From the NCBI GenBank assembly GCA_017472325.1, contig JAFUQM010000067.1:1-37038 (forward strand): a stretch of DNA of 37,038 bases, written 5' to 3'. Position 1 is the first letter of the stretch; the number at the start of each line of letters is the position of its first letter. This document shows, piece after piece, positions 1 through 8,328 of the stretch. Under the pieces are notes generated by a model, which saw only the letters and a list, made by a program, of their open reading frames with translations, made no database searches and was not told the origin of the DNA. The translations under genes and the position numbers were made by a program. Source of the DNA: Lachnospiraceae bacterium. Its GTDB lineage: Bacteria; Bacillota; Clostridia; Lachnospirales; Lachnospiraceae.

Positions 1-178
1 ATGCTGCTATTTTCTGTAAGGCGAGTTTTGCGAGACGGTTGCAATAAAAACCATCAAAATCAGGTGCCTAGAAATACTTGCATTTTTCTGACGAGTACCT
101 ATGCAAAAATAAAAGCAAAGATACATTGCAAATATCAACTATCAGATAAGAAAGTATTATCCATACACACTGAAGACG
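1..178 (-). repeat. Partial copy of long foldback element (arm A end), inverted relative to the 27.7 kb copy
   Basis: Bases 1-130 align without gaps to the reverse complement of 27890-27761, with 119 of 130 identical by my count. A 17-base block at 145-161 (GATAAGAAAGTATTATC) is also shared, and similarity fades near 178. The match is clearly better to arm A of the 27.7 kb element than to its arm B, so this is the outer part of arm A lying in the opposite orientation. The rest of the element lies beyond the window start. It begins 3-4 bases after the stop codon of the receiver gene (182), leaving no room for a separate terminator. The open frame across 1-243 is judged non-coding. Confidence 0.85.
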
Positions 179-181
179 CAA

Positions 182-553
182 TTATACACAACAGGCTCTT
201 TCTACTGCTTTTAATAAATCCTGTGGTAAAAAAGGTTTATTAATATAGTCAAGTACACCTAGTCGTTTACCTGCCTCAGTAATCACATCATCCTCAGCCG
301 AGGCAGTCAAAAACATAACCGAAATAGCATTAAACTGCTCATTATCTCTAATGATTTCCAAAGTTTTGATTCCATTCATAATCGGCATTTCAATATCTAA
401 CAGAATTAAATCTACTGGTTCATTTTGTAATTTAATCAGACACTCCATGCCAGAATGTGCTTTTGATATTTCGTATCCTTGCTTTTCCAAAATAAATTCT
501 GCCATTTTTAAATTCATTGCATCATCATCTACTACCAAAACCTTTTTACCCAT
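182..553 (-). CDS. Receiver-only response regulator (CheY-like)
   Basis: This is a single receiver domain of 123 aa with no output domain. The acidic pair is D9/D10, the phospho-acceptor is D53 in LLDIEMP, the switch Thr is T83 and the conserved Lys is K106 in NKPF. I start it at MGKKVLVV because AAGGAG stands 8 bases upstream of that ATG; a longer frame reaching back to 595 lacks such a site. The gene follows the hybrid kinase by 22 bases and ends the signalling operon. By family knowledge it probably takes phosphate from the kinase's HPt domain and acts by protein contact. Its target cannot be read from the sequence. The foldback repeat follows the stop codon directly. Confidence 0.9.
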   Translation of the reverse strand: MGKKVLVVDDDAMNLKMAEFILEKQGYEISKAHSGMECLIKLQNEPVDLILLDIEMPIMNGIKTLEIIRDNEQFNAISVMFLTASAEDDVITEAGKRLGVLDYINKPFLPQDLLKAVERACCV

Positions 554-575
554 ATCAATATCTCCTTTTCTCCCT

Positions 576-3065
576 TTAGGCATTTTGCATACCAAGATAC
601 TGAATTCCTTCTGCCACCGTATCTTGATATAGTCTCATTGCCTGCGCATGATTTTCCTTTATAAAATCATATTCTCCATTTTTACCTGCTTGCTCCAATT
701 TAGCAGCAAGTTCTGAAATTGTTTTTCCGCCAATGCTAAGTGATGTTGATTTTAATGCATGCACAAAAACTGTGTAATTTTTCCAGTCTTCTGCCTTAAA
801 ACTTTCTTCGAGACTCTCTAATCTTTCATTCTTCATATCACAGAACATTTTTAGAAATTCTCTATACATTTCTTCACTCTCAGCACTATAAGTAAGTCCC
901 AGAGAAATATCTAGTAATTCTCCACTAAATTCAGTAGATGTCACAGACTCTTTTTCTTCCACAGTAACTGCATCCGTTGATGTCTTTTGTATGAGTTCCT
1001 TTGGAATATATTTTCTAAGCATTGCTTCCAATGTTTTTCCATTAATTGGTTTACTTATATAATCATCAAATCCATTAGACAGATACATTTCTCGTACACC
1101 TAAAATCGCATTCGCTGTCAAAGCAATATAAGTTGCATTTTTAGACTTATTATCAAACATTTCCTTTGCCTGTTTTAATGTCTCAATACCGTCCATTCCT
1201 GGCATCATATGATCTAACAGCACAACATGATATTCATTTTGTCTTAATAAATCTAGACATTCTGCACCACTTTGGCATGTTGATACCTGTATAAGAGTCT
1301 TTTTCAATAAGCTTTTGGCAACAAAAAGATTCATGTCATTATCATCTACAACAAGTATTTTTACATCCGGCGCATGAAAACTTTCATGATATCCTTGTTT
1401 TTCCTGTTCATACATACGATAATGTTCTTTAAAGTCACCTATCGGAGTACTTTTCACAATTTTTTGAGGAAGCCTAATCGTAAAAGTAGATCCTTTTCCA
1501 TATTCACTTTCTACTGTAATCGTTCCTTTCATACTATTTACAAGTTTATATGTAATTGCAAGTCCCAATCCAGTTCCTTCAATATTGCGATTTTCTCCCA
1601 AATCCAATCGTTCAAATCCATGAAAAAGTTTCTCACGGTCTTCTTCCTTTATACCAATTCCAGTATCTTTTACAGCAATTTCAAGATAAATACTGTCATC
1701 ATCCTGTCGCTTTCCTTGCACAATAAGAGAAACATTTCCTTGCTTTGTGTATTTGACAGCATTATTTAATATATTTACAATTACCTGACGAATTCTTATT
1801 TCATCACCGAATAATCCTTCTGGAAGCTTCTCATCTATCTCCACTTCAAATGCTAATTTTTTCTGTTCCGCTTTAATCTGAATCATATTGACAACATCAT
1901 TTAAGACAGCACAGAAGGAATACTCATCTTCTACTATTTCCATTTTTCCTGCTTCTATTTTTGAAAAATCTAAAATATCATTAATGATAGAAAGCAGATT
2001 TTGACTCGCACTTTGGATATTCTGTGCATATTCCCGAATCGTTGCATCTTGGCATTCTCTAAGCACCATTTCATTCATGCCCATAACTGCATTGATTGGA
2101 GTACGTATCTCATGCGACATATTAGCAAGAAAATCACTTTTTGCTTGATTTGCTTTCTCTGCGCTGATTTTAGCTTCACGTAGTTCATCGCTTTCTCTTG
2201 CTTTTTCTTCTGCTCCAAATAAATATATTACACCTATGACAAGTAATAATAACAAAAGACCAAACACCCACAATACAAGCGTTACAATATCGGCAAGGCC
2301 TTCTGATATAACAGCTTCTGGAACTATGCCTGCAATAAACATGTCTGTTTGTCCGATTTCAGCAACAAGAAGAAATTCTTTCTGTTTTGCATCATATACT
2401 GAAGCAGCTGTCGAAACTGCCATTTTATCTTCTAACTTCTCTAGCTCTCCTTCGTTAAAAGCATCAAAAATATTTTCCGGCATTCCTTCACCAGGTATAA
2501 TCACATCTTTTTCCTTGTTAACTATAAAAGCTGTACCTTTGCCATCATAACAACGAACTGCAAAATGTTCTGTCAAAACTGCGTTATCATATAAACGGTA
2601 TATAACATATTTAATATTATCTCCATTATATACTGGTTTGGTAAACAAAAGTCCTTTATCCTTGCTATAACAGATTGCTTCATTACCACGAAAGGATTCC
2701 TGGATTCCCGAAAACTCTTGAAAATTCAACTTTTCACCATAAACCGCATTGCCGTCTAGTTGCAAAACTCCCATATTACAGTTTTTTGTTGTCATTTCCA
2801 TTTTTATTAAAACATCAGATACATCTATTTCCGCTTCTTGCATCAAAAGTGCAATATTGTTAAGTTCTTCAAACTCAAATTCTAGTCTCTGCGCAAATAC
2901 CTGTGACATAATTTCTGTCTGCGCTGCCACTTGTTCTTCCATATGGCGATACAATAATTCTTTCATTTTAGACTGCATCAAAAAGCCAACACAAACGAGA
3001 ACAACAACAAAAATTCCTGTTCCCCAAATAATATTTGCTTTTCTGCTACCTAATCTACTCTTCAT
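576..3065 (-). CDS. Membrane hybrid sensor histidine kinase (HisKA-HATPase-REC-HPt)
   Basis: An 829-aa hybrid kinase. A membrane segment at about 13-30 is followed by an extracytoplasmic sensor region at about 32-255, possibly Cache-like, and a second membrane segment at about 259-283. The HisKA H-box has H318 in SHEIRTP. The HATPase domain shows the N-box near N431-N435, the DTGIGI box at D467 and GTGLGL at about 497-502. The receiver domain carries D618 in LLDHMMPG, and the C-terminal HPt domain carries H769 in VHALKST. All phosphotransfer residues are present, so a full relay His-Asp-His to the downstream receiver-only protein is expected. Its ATG overlaps the last 11 bases of the upstream binding-protein gene, suggesting coupled translation and a shared sensory job. 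The ligand is unknown. Confidence 0.93.
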   Translation of the reverse strand: MKSRLGSRKANIIWGTGIFVVVLVCVGFLMQSKMKELLYRHMEEQVAAQTEIMSQVFAQRLEFEFEELNNIALLMQEAEIDVSDVLIKMEMTTKNCNMGVLQLDGNAVYGEKLNFQEFSGIQESFRGNEAICYSKDKGLLFTKPVYNGDNIKYVIYRLYDNAVLTEHFAVRCYDGKGTAFIVNKEKDVIIPGEGMPENIFDAFNEGELEKLEDKMAVSTAASVYDAKQKEFLLVAEIGQTDMFIAGIVPEAVISEGLADIVTLVLWVFGLLLLLLVIGVIYLFGAEEKARESDELREAKISAEKANQAKSDFLANMSHEIRTPINAVMGMNEMVLRECQDATIREYAQNIQSASQNLLSIINDILDFSKIEAGKMEIVEDEYSFCAVLNDVVNMIQIKAEQKKLAFEVEIDEKLPEGLFGDEIRIRQVIVNILNNAVKYTKQGNVSLIVQGKRQDDDSIYLEIAVKDTGIGIKEEDREKLFHGFERLDLGENRNIEGTGLGLAITYKLVNSMKGTITVESEYGKGSTFTIRLPQKIVKSTPIGDFKEHYRMYEQEKQGYHESFHAPDVKILVVDDNDMNLFVAKSLLKKTLIQVSTCQSGAECLDLLRQNEYHVVLLDHMMPGMDGIETLKQAKEMFDNKSKNATYIALTANAILGVREMYLSNGFDDYISKPINGKTLEAMLRKYIPKELIQKTSTDAVTVEEKESVTSTEFSGELLDISLGLTYSAESEEMYREFLKMFCDMKNERLESLEESFKAEDWKNYTVFVHALKSTSLSIGGKTISELAAKLEQAGKNGEYDFIKENHAQAMRLYQDTVAEGIQYLGMQNA

Positions 3066-4158
3066 AAAATTCTACACCTTCTGCATACCAGTCAAATTTT
3101 TCTAACAAAATCTCATCACTGATAATTTCATTTTCTGCACAACGTAAGTTGCCTTCTCTATCGTAAATAACACCAGAAAAAACACTTTCTCCACCGTGCA
3201 TTTCCGTTTGTGCCTTTACAATTTCTTTTATTGCATCTTCAGATACCATTGTCGAATACTCTGATAGGCAAACTGCATCTTTTTCAATTCCAATCCAGAA
3301 ATTTTCTATTGAATTTCCTTTTCCACGCAAAAATTCCCCAATTACTTCCTGATACACTTTTGACCAATCACACATGACTGTCGTAAGACAATAATCAGAA
3401 ACATCCTGTGGGACTTCATGATATGCAATCGAATATATTTCTTTTTCTTCTGCTGCTCTGACAACATATGCCTGATTTTGGTGATAAGTTAAAACATCTA
3501 CACCCGAAAAATCAATCAAGCAATTCGCCGCCTCTATCTCCTTCGCTTCATCATCCCAGCTTCCTGTCCATGCAACAATCACTTCCGCTTCTGGATTTAC
3601 ACGCTTCACGCCAAGGGCAAAAGCACTAATACCTCGGTTCACTTCATTATTTGCCATTGCTGCAACATAGCCAATCTTATTTGTCTCTGTCTGCATTCCT
3701 GCGAGAATACCCGACAAATACCTTGCCTGATACATTCTTACAAAATAAGATGTCATATTATCTTCATGATATTCGGAAGAATTGCCATAAAATACAATAT
3801 CTGGATATTCTCTTACAACGTCTAATACTTCCTCAGAATATCCATAACTGGACAGAATAATCATTTTGGCACCATCCTGTATCAATTCTCTGATTGCAAT
3901 TTCACACTCTCCTGTAAACTCTTTTACATTTTCCTTTACCAACAATTCAGCATCTAATTGCTGACATGCTTTTACTGCACTTTCATAATGCATGCCGTTC
4001 CAGCCTTCTTCACTGATACTTCCGGACAAAATAAATCCTATCTTTACTGTATCATCCTCCTGCTTTCTTCCCGTTTGAGTAATGAGCAAAATAATCAATA
4101 TAACCACAGCTATTGCAAGAAAACCAAGTACTATTTTCCTTTGTTTATTGTTCACCAT
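3055..4158 (-). CDS. Membrane-anchored BMP/PnrA-family binding protein, copy 2
   Basis: A 367-aa protein with one N-terminal membrane segment (about 9-27) and no lipobox cysteine, followed by a BMP-type (Med/PnrA-like) periplasmic binding fold. Family signs are [21 protein letters not shown] near 171-191 and the C-terminal [10 protein letters not shown] stretch near 329-338. BMP proteins usually bind nucleosides for an ABC importer, but no permease or ATPase gene is nearby. I start it at MVNNKQ because AAGGGGTGG lies just upstream; this ATG overlaps the previous gene's end by 14 bases. The stop overlaps the kinase start by 11 bases. The tight coupling suggests it presents a ligand to the kinase sensor domain, as LuxP does for LuxQ; this role is inference. 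Confidence 0.82.
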   Translation of the reverse strand: MVNNKQRKIVLGFLAIAVVILIILLITQTGRKQEDDTVKIGFILSGSISEEGWNGMHYESAVKACQQLDAELLVKENVKEFTGECEIAIRELIQDGAKMIILSSYGYSEEVLDVVREYPDIVFYGNSSEYHEDNMTSYFVRMYQARYLSGILAGMQTETNKIGYVAAMANNEVNRGISAFALGVKRVNPEAEVIVAWTGSWDDEAKEIEAANCLIDFSGVDVLTYHQNQAYVVRAAEEKEIYSIAYHEVPQDVSDYCLTTVMCDWSKVYQEVIGEFLRGKGNSIENFWIGIEKDAVCLSEYSTMVSEDAIKEIVKAQTEMHGGESVFSGVIYDREGNLRCAENEIISDEILLEKFDWYAEGVEFYEE

Positions 4159-5248
4159 GAATGACCACCCCTTCCACATACCATGCAAAGTCATTCAGCA
4201 TAGCTTCATCCGACATACTCTCTCCACTTTCTACGTGCAGATTTCCTTCTCTATCTATAATTGGACCATAAAAAACATCAAATGTTCCACTTTGTAGGCG
4301 CTCTATTTCATGTTCTACTGCCGCTGTTGCTTCTGGAACAACATTATCTGTGAATGGTGCAAGTGCTACAACACCACTGTCTACACCTTCCCAATAATGT
4401 TTTGCCTGAAATTTTCCCTGTAAACATTCCAAAATACGTGGCTCATAAAAATTCTCCCAATTCCATACAGGTGCAGTTAAAAATGTATCCGGATACAATT
4501 CACTATTATCCATATTATATCCTATAGACCAAATTCCATTTTTATCTGCAATTTCCAAAGGCTTATTAGTATCTGTATGCATCGCAAGAACATCAATATC
4601 ATATGTATCAATCAGCGTTTTTGTTGCTGTTTCTGCCGCCGCATCATCTGTCCATGATTCTGACCACGTAACATAGACATTCGCTTCTGGATTTACTGCC
4701 CGAACACCTAATGTAAACGCATTAATTCCTCTATTTACCTCATCAATTGCAAAAGCTGCAACATATCCAATTGCATTTGTCTTCGTCTGTAAACCAGCTA
4801 CAATGCCACTTAAATAACGCATCTGATAAATACGCCCAAAATAGGTCGAAAGATTTTCTGCTTCTTCTATACCAGTTGCATGAAAGAAATAAACTTCTGG
4901 GTATTTCTTTGCAGCCTGTAAAGCCCATTCGCCCTGTCCAAAAGAGTTACATATAATTATTTCACAACCTTCTGTAATCAATTCTTCTATGATAGCAAGA
5001 CAACTTTCATCTTCCTTAACATTCTCTCGATATGTCACATTCAAATTTAAGGTCTTTGCACTGTTCTCCATTCCAAGATAATGAGATTCTCCCCAACTAT
5101 TATCCTGACAGCTTCCGTTTAACAAAAACCCTACTTTTGTCTGTTTTTTTGTCACTTCTGTTTCTTGCTGGCTATCATTCATAAAAAGAATACCTGCTAT
5201 AATAACAGCTAGAATAATCGCTGCAATAATGCTTATTTTTTTCATCAT
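4145..5248 (-). CDS. Membrane-anchored BMP/PnrA-family binding protein, copy 1
   Basis: A 367-aa paralogue of the next gene. The N-terminus has a membrane segment (about 4-23) without a lipobox cysteine, then a BMP-type binding fold. Shared signatures include DEVNRGINAFTLGV, AVNPEANVYVTW and a C-terminal GPIIDREGNLHVESGE stretch. The two copies keep the same layout throughout but differ in many residues, so this looks like an old tandem duplication. Two ATGs stand side by side; AAAGGG is better spaced for the second, so residue 1 may be at 5245. An AT-rich perfect hairpin (5293-5335) separates it from the upstream EAL gene. Lack of any transporter gene nearby favours sensing over uptake; purine nucleoside ligands are only a family-based guess. 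Confidence 0.82.
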   Translation of the reverse strand: MMKKISIIAAIILAVIIAGILFMNDSQQETEVTKKQTKVGFLLNGSCQDNSWGESHYLGMENSAKTLNLNVTYRENVKEDESCLAIIEELITEGCEIIICNSFGQGEWALQAAKKYPEVYFFHATGIEEAENLSTYFGRIYQMRYLSGIVAGLQTKTNAIGYVAAFAIDEVNRGINAFTLGVRAVNPEANVYVTWSESWTDDAAAETATKTLIDTYDIDVLAMHTDTNKPLEIADKNGIWSIGYNMDNSELYPDTFLTAPVWNWENFYEPRILECLQGKFQAKHYWEGVDSGVVALAPFTDNVVPEATAAVEHEIERLQSGTFDVFYGPIIDREGNLHVESGESMSDEAMLNDFAWYVEGVVIHGEQ

Positions 5249-5292
5249 TTTCCCTTTCGCCCATTAACGAGACATAGTAAAACATCTCAAAA

Positions 5293-5335
5293 TAAGTGTA
5301 AATATTAAGAATTTCTTCATTAATATTTACACTTA
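5293..5335 (-). terminator. AT-rich perfect 16-bp hairpin between EAL and BMP genes
   Basis: TAAGTGTAAATATTAA at 5293-5308 is the exact reverse complement of 5320-5335, with an 11-base loop. Read on the minus strand it starts 17 bases after the EAL gene's stop codon and is followed by TTATTTTGAG, a weak U-rich tail. It could be a leaky terminator, an RNA processing or stability hairpin, or a DNA dyad site. The low G+C of the stem makes strong intrinsic termination uncertain. Confidence 0.5.
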
Positions 5336-5351
5336 CTCATCTAGCCTCGAA

Positions 5352-8225
5352 TTAAATCAGTTTATCAAAATCATCATATGGAAGCGGTCTTGAAAATAAG
5401 AAACCTTGTACCATATGACAACCAACACGTTTTAAGAAATCCGCCTGTTCTCTTGTTTCAACACCTTCACAGATAGTATCAATTTCAATTCGCTTTGCCA
5501 TCTGTATAACCTGTTCAACAATAATACTACTTCTTACAGAATCTCCTGTTTCATTTAAAAATTCTCTATCAATTTTTAACACATCAACCGGTAAACCTTT
5601 TAACAAATTCAAAGATGAATATCCACTGCCAAAATCATCAATCGAAAGTTTAAATCCTGCATCTCTGCACTTAGACAGGAATGTAATAATATTATCAGAA
5701 TCATCATTCATAACAGATTCCGTTAATTCTAGCTCAATCAAACTCGTCGGAACATGGTATTTCTCTGTCAATTCTAATAATCTGGATAGAAAATCTCTCA
5801 TCCCAATATGCAACCTTGAAACATTGACTGAAATCGGCACAACATTTCTATTGGTGCGAATCCACTCCGACAAATTGCGAATTACCGTTTCAAATACATA
5901 GAAATCCAGGTTGATAATAAAACCAATTTTCTCAAATAATGGAATAAACTGATTCGGTGGAACAATGGTGCCATCTTCTTTTCGCCAACGTACAAGCGCT
6001 TCTGCTCCTGTGATGGTTTCTGTCGCCAAGTCATATTTCGGTTGATAATACACAACGAATTCATGATTCTCTAACGCATAATTCATTGTTTTCTCTATTT
6101 CTTCTTCACGCAGATTCTCCTGCTTCATCTTTTCATCATAATATGCAATATCAACACCCACCTTACCCTTAATAGATTTTCTGGCAGAGATTGCTTGATT
6201 TACATATTTTTCAATTACTTCATTGCCTTTTCTTGGCTCAATGATTGTAACACCAGACTTTACAGGCAAGGAATAATAATGTTTCTTACCATTCTGGCTC
6301 AAATAGATTTCTTTGGAAAGCGGTTCTAATAATTCTTCCAAATTATCACATTTTTCCAGCATAAGTAGGAACATATCTGCCATATCTCTAGCATATAATG
6401 CTTTATCTGCAAAAACAGTTCTCAAACGGTACCCGACAATAGCAAGTATTTTATCTGCTTGTTTGGATCCCAGATTATTGTTCATATTTTTAAATTTATC
6501 AATATCCAGCGAAACCAGATAATATGTTGTCTGTTTATTACGATTAATCAGGCTGGTTGCTTCTTGTCGAAATTTCATACCAGTCCACAGTCCCGAAACC
6601 GAATCTTCTGTTGCAAGCATTCTGTAATGCTTCTCTCTTTGTTGAATAACAAAGAAAAATGCAAAAAAGATAATCACTATAAGCGCTACCATATACGGTC
6701 CAAGTTCTTTGATAACATCAAGCGCATTGACCGCATATGCAGCATTAACCGCATTCTCAGTGATACATGCTTCAAAATAAGATTGTGGTGTCATATGAAT
6801 CGATTTGTTGATAATAGATTCCAACACTGGCGTTATATCTTTGCGAATTGCATAAGAACTCTCAAGTCCTATCGTTTCTGTTGTCAAAATCTTTACTCTT
6901 TGCAAATCATCTGTCGTATAACTTGTCTGTAAACGTATAGAGTTAATCAGTGTAATATCAGCTTCGCCTTTTACAACAGCTTCCAGACATTCTTCCATAT
7001 CGTTAGCATAGAGTAACTGCCACTCTGGATGCGTCTCCTGTATGTAATACTGTATTGCCAGAGAATCTTCTGGTATTACAACACTGTCAATCACTTCTGT
7101 TCCTGTGTAATCCTTTGCTGCCAACATGCTGTAATTGATAGTCAGATATGGCTCTGTTGCCACAATGTTATGATGATGCGTCGATAAATAATTTTCGTAG
7201 AATCCACTGACCATATCAATTTCGCCTTTTTCGAGCAGTTCATAGGCCTCTTTTTCTGAATTTACTTTTACATATTCAAACGGAAGACCACTTTGTTCCT
7301 GCACCAAAAAAAGTGCTGCTGCATCAACGCCTTTGTATTCACCAGTATCGTCATCAAAATATTCTATTGGGTAGTTATTTGCATTACATGCAATTTTAAT
7401 TGGTTGTGTTGTAACTGCAAAGTTATATTCTAATCTTGTAATACCATTAAACACTTCTGATGGTTTGCCAAAATATTGAATATACAGCATAGATTCAAAT
7501 ACAGGCTGATTCTGCATGATTGCTTTTTGCGCCTCATTCAAACGCACCATAAGTTCCTTGTTCTCAGGTGAAGTAGCGTAATACAATTCTGTCATTCCTA
7601 CCTTAGCAACTAACTTTAAGGAATCTACTTTACGAAGGCTGGATGCATATACAAGATCAATCTCACCATTTTTTAATGCCGCGTCTATTTCCTGTGAACT
7701 ATCATAATACACTTTTTCAAAACAGATGCCATTACTAGCAGCATATTCATTTAAGAGTGATTCATCTACACTGCCATTGCGATTAACCCCGACACGTTTT
7801 CCATCTAATGCACCATATTCTTCAAAAAAGATTGCTTTGTTAGATTCTGCTGCATACAGCACCGAATACTCTGTACAGGATGGATGGTCACTATACACAA
7901 GATTATACTGTAACCCCTTATGTATTGGGATATTACACAATAAATCAACAGTACCATCCAGCAGTTTACCAAAATGTTCTGCCTCTGTTAACTCAATATA
8001 TTCATATGAAAAATCTGTATGTTTTGCAATTTCTTCCAGATAATCCACACTATACCCAGACATTGCACCATTATTATTACGGCTAATTGTCTGCGCATGT
8101 TGTACATAGCCTACCTTTACTGTATTATCAGCTTCCTGCGCCTGCACTGGCACGCATGATACTCCAACACATACAACAAACAACATAACCCATGAAATTA
8201 TCACATGTCGTTTTCTTTTACCCAT
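5352..8225 (-). CDS. Two solute-binding domains + membrane helix + degenerate GGDEF + EAL phosphodiesterase
   Basis: A 957-aa multidomain protein. A signal peptide (about 8-30) leads into two SBP_bac_3-type domains in tandem (about 35-255 and 274-485), the amino-acid-binding fold also used by BvgS-like sensors. A membrane helix at about 509-528 joins them to a GGDEF-like domain whose signature is lost (RDMADMF at 613-619) and to an EAL domain. The EAL catalytic set looks intact: E742 in EALVRW, N801, E833, D863/D864, K884, E920 and Q940. It should therefore hydrolyse cyclic di-GMP in response to an external ligand, with the GGDEF domain perhaps regulatory. It has its own promoter at 8281-8309 and AGAGG 8 bases before the ATG. 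It lies upstream of the BMP/kinase genes, possibly one transcription unit with them. Confidence 0.92.
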   Translation of the reverse strand: MGKRKRHVIISWVMLFVVCVGVSCVPVQAQEADNTVKVGYVQHAQTISRNNNGAMSGYSVDYLEEIAKHTDFSYEYIELTEAEHFGKLLDGTVDLLCNIPIHKGLQYNLVYSDHPSCTEYSVLYAAESNKAIFFEEYGALDGKRVGVNRNGSVDESLLNEYAASNGICFEKVYYDSSQEIDAALKNGEIDLVYASSLRKVDSLKLVAKVGMTELYYATSPENKELMVRLNEAQKAIMQNQPVFESMLYIQYFGKPSEVFNGITRLEYNFAVTTQPIKIACNANNYPIEYFDDDTGEYKGVDAAALFLVQEQSGLPFEYVKVNSEKEAYELLEKGEIDMVSGFYENYLSTHHHNIVATEPYLTINYSMLAAKDYTGTEVIDSVVIPEDSLAIQYYIQETHPEWQLLYANDMEECLEAVVKGEADITLINSIRLQTSYTTDDLQRVKILTTETIGLESSYAIRKDITPVLESIINKSIHMTPQSYFEACITENAVNAAYAVNALDVIKELGPYMVALIVIIFFAFFFVIQQREKHYRMLATEDSVSGLWTGMKFRQEATSLINRNKQTTYYLVSLDIDKFKNMNNNLGSKQADKILAIVGYRLRTVFADKALYARDMADMFLLMLEKCDNLEELLEPLSKEIYLSQNGKKHYYSLPVKSGVTIIEPRKGNEVIEKYVNQAISARKSIKGKVGVDIAYYDEKMKQENLREEEIEKTMNYALENHEFVVYYQPKYDLATETITGAEALVRWRKEDGTIVPPNQFIPLFEKIGFIINLDFYVFETVIRNLSEWIRTNRNVVPISVNVSRLHIGMRDFLSRLLELTEKYHVPTSLIELELTESVMNDDSDNIITFLSKCRDAGFKLSIDDFGSGYSSLNLLKGLPVDVLKIDREFLNETGDSVRSSIIVEQVIQMAKRIEIDTICEGVETREQADFLKRVGCHMVQGFLFSRPLPYDDFDKLI

Positions 8226-8280
8226 AAATATAACCTCTTATACCTACTCAATCTAGATTTACACCATTATCTCATACTAA

Positions 8281-8309
8281 ATTTTACTCCATTTAAGGCA
8301 TATTTACAA
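8281..8309 (-). promoter_or_regulatory. Sigma-A-type promoter for the EAL gene
   Basis: On the minus strand TTGTAA (8304-8309) is followed after exactly 17 bases by TAAAAT (8281-8286), 55 bases before the ATG at 8225. It lies in the gap after recG and would allow the signalling block to be expressed apart from recG. Confidence 0.65.
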
Positions 8310-8328
8310 GCTTTTCGTTTCATAAACT

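Noticed and set aside
1..243. Open frame of 80 codons on the plus strand at the window start
   Set aside because: It lies in the repeated element and runs antisense into the receiver gene; no ribosome site and no protein-like pattern.
3055..5248. BMP genes as part of a nucleoside ABC importer
   Set aside because: No permease or ATPase gene is adjacent, neither protein has a lipobox, and both are coupled to the kinase gene.
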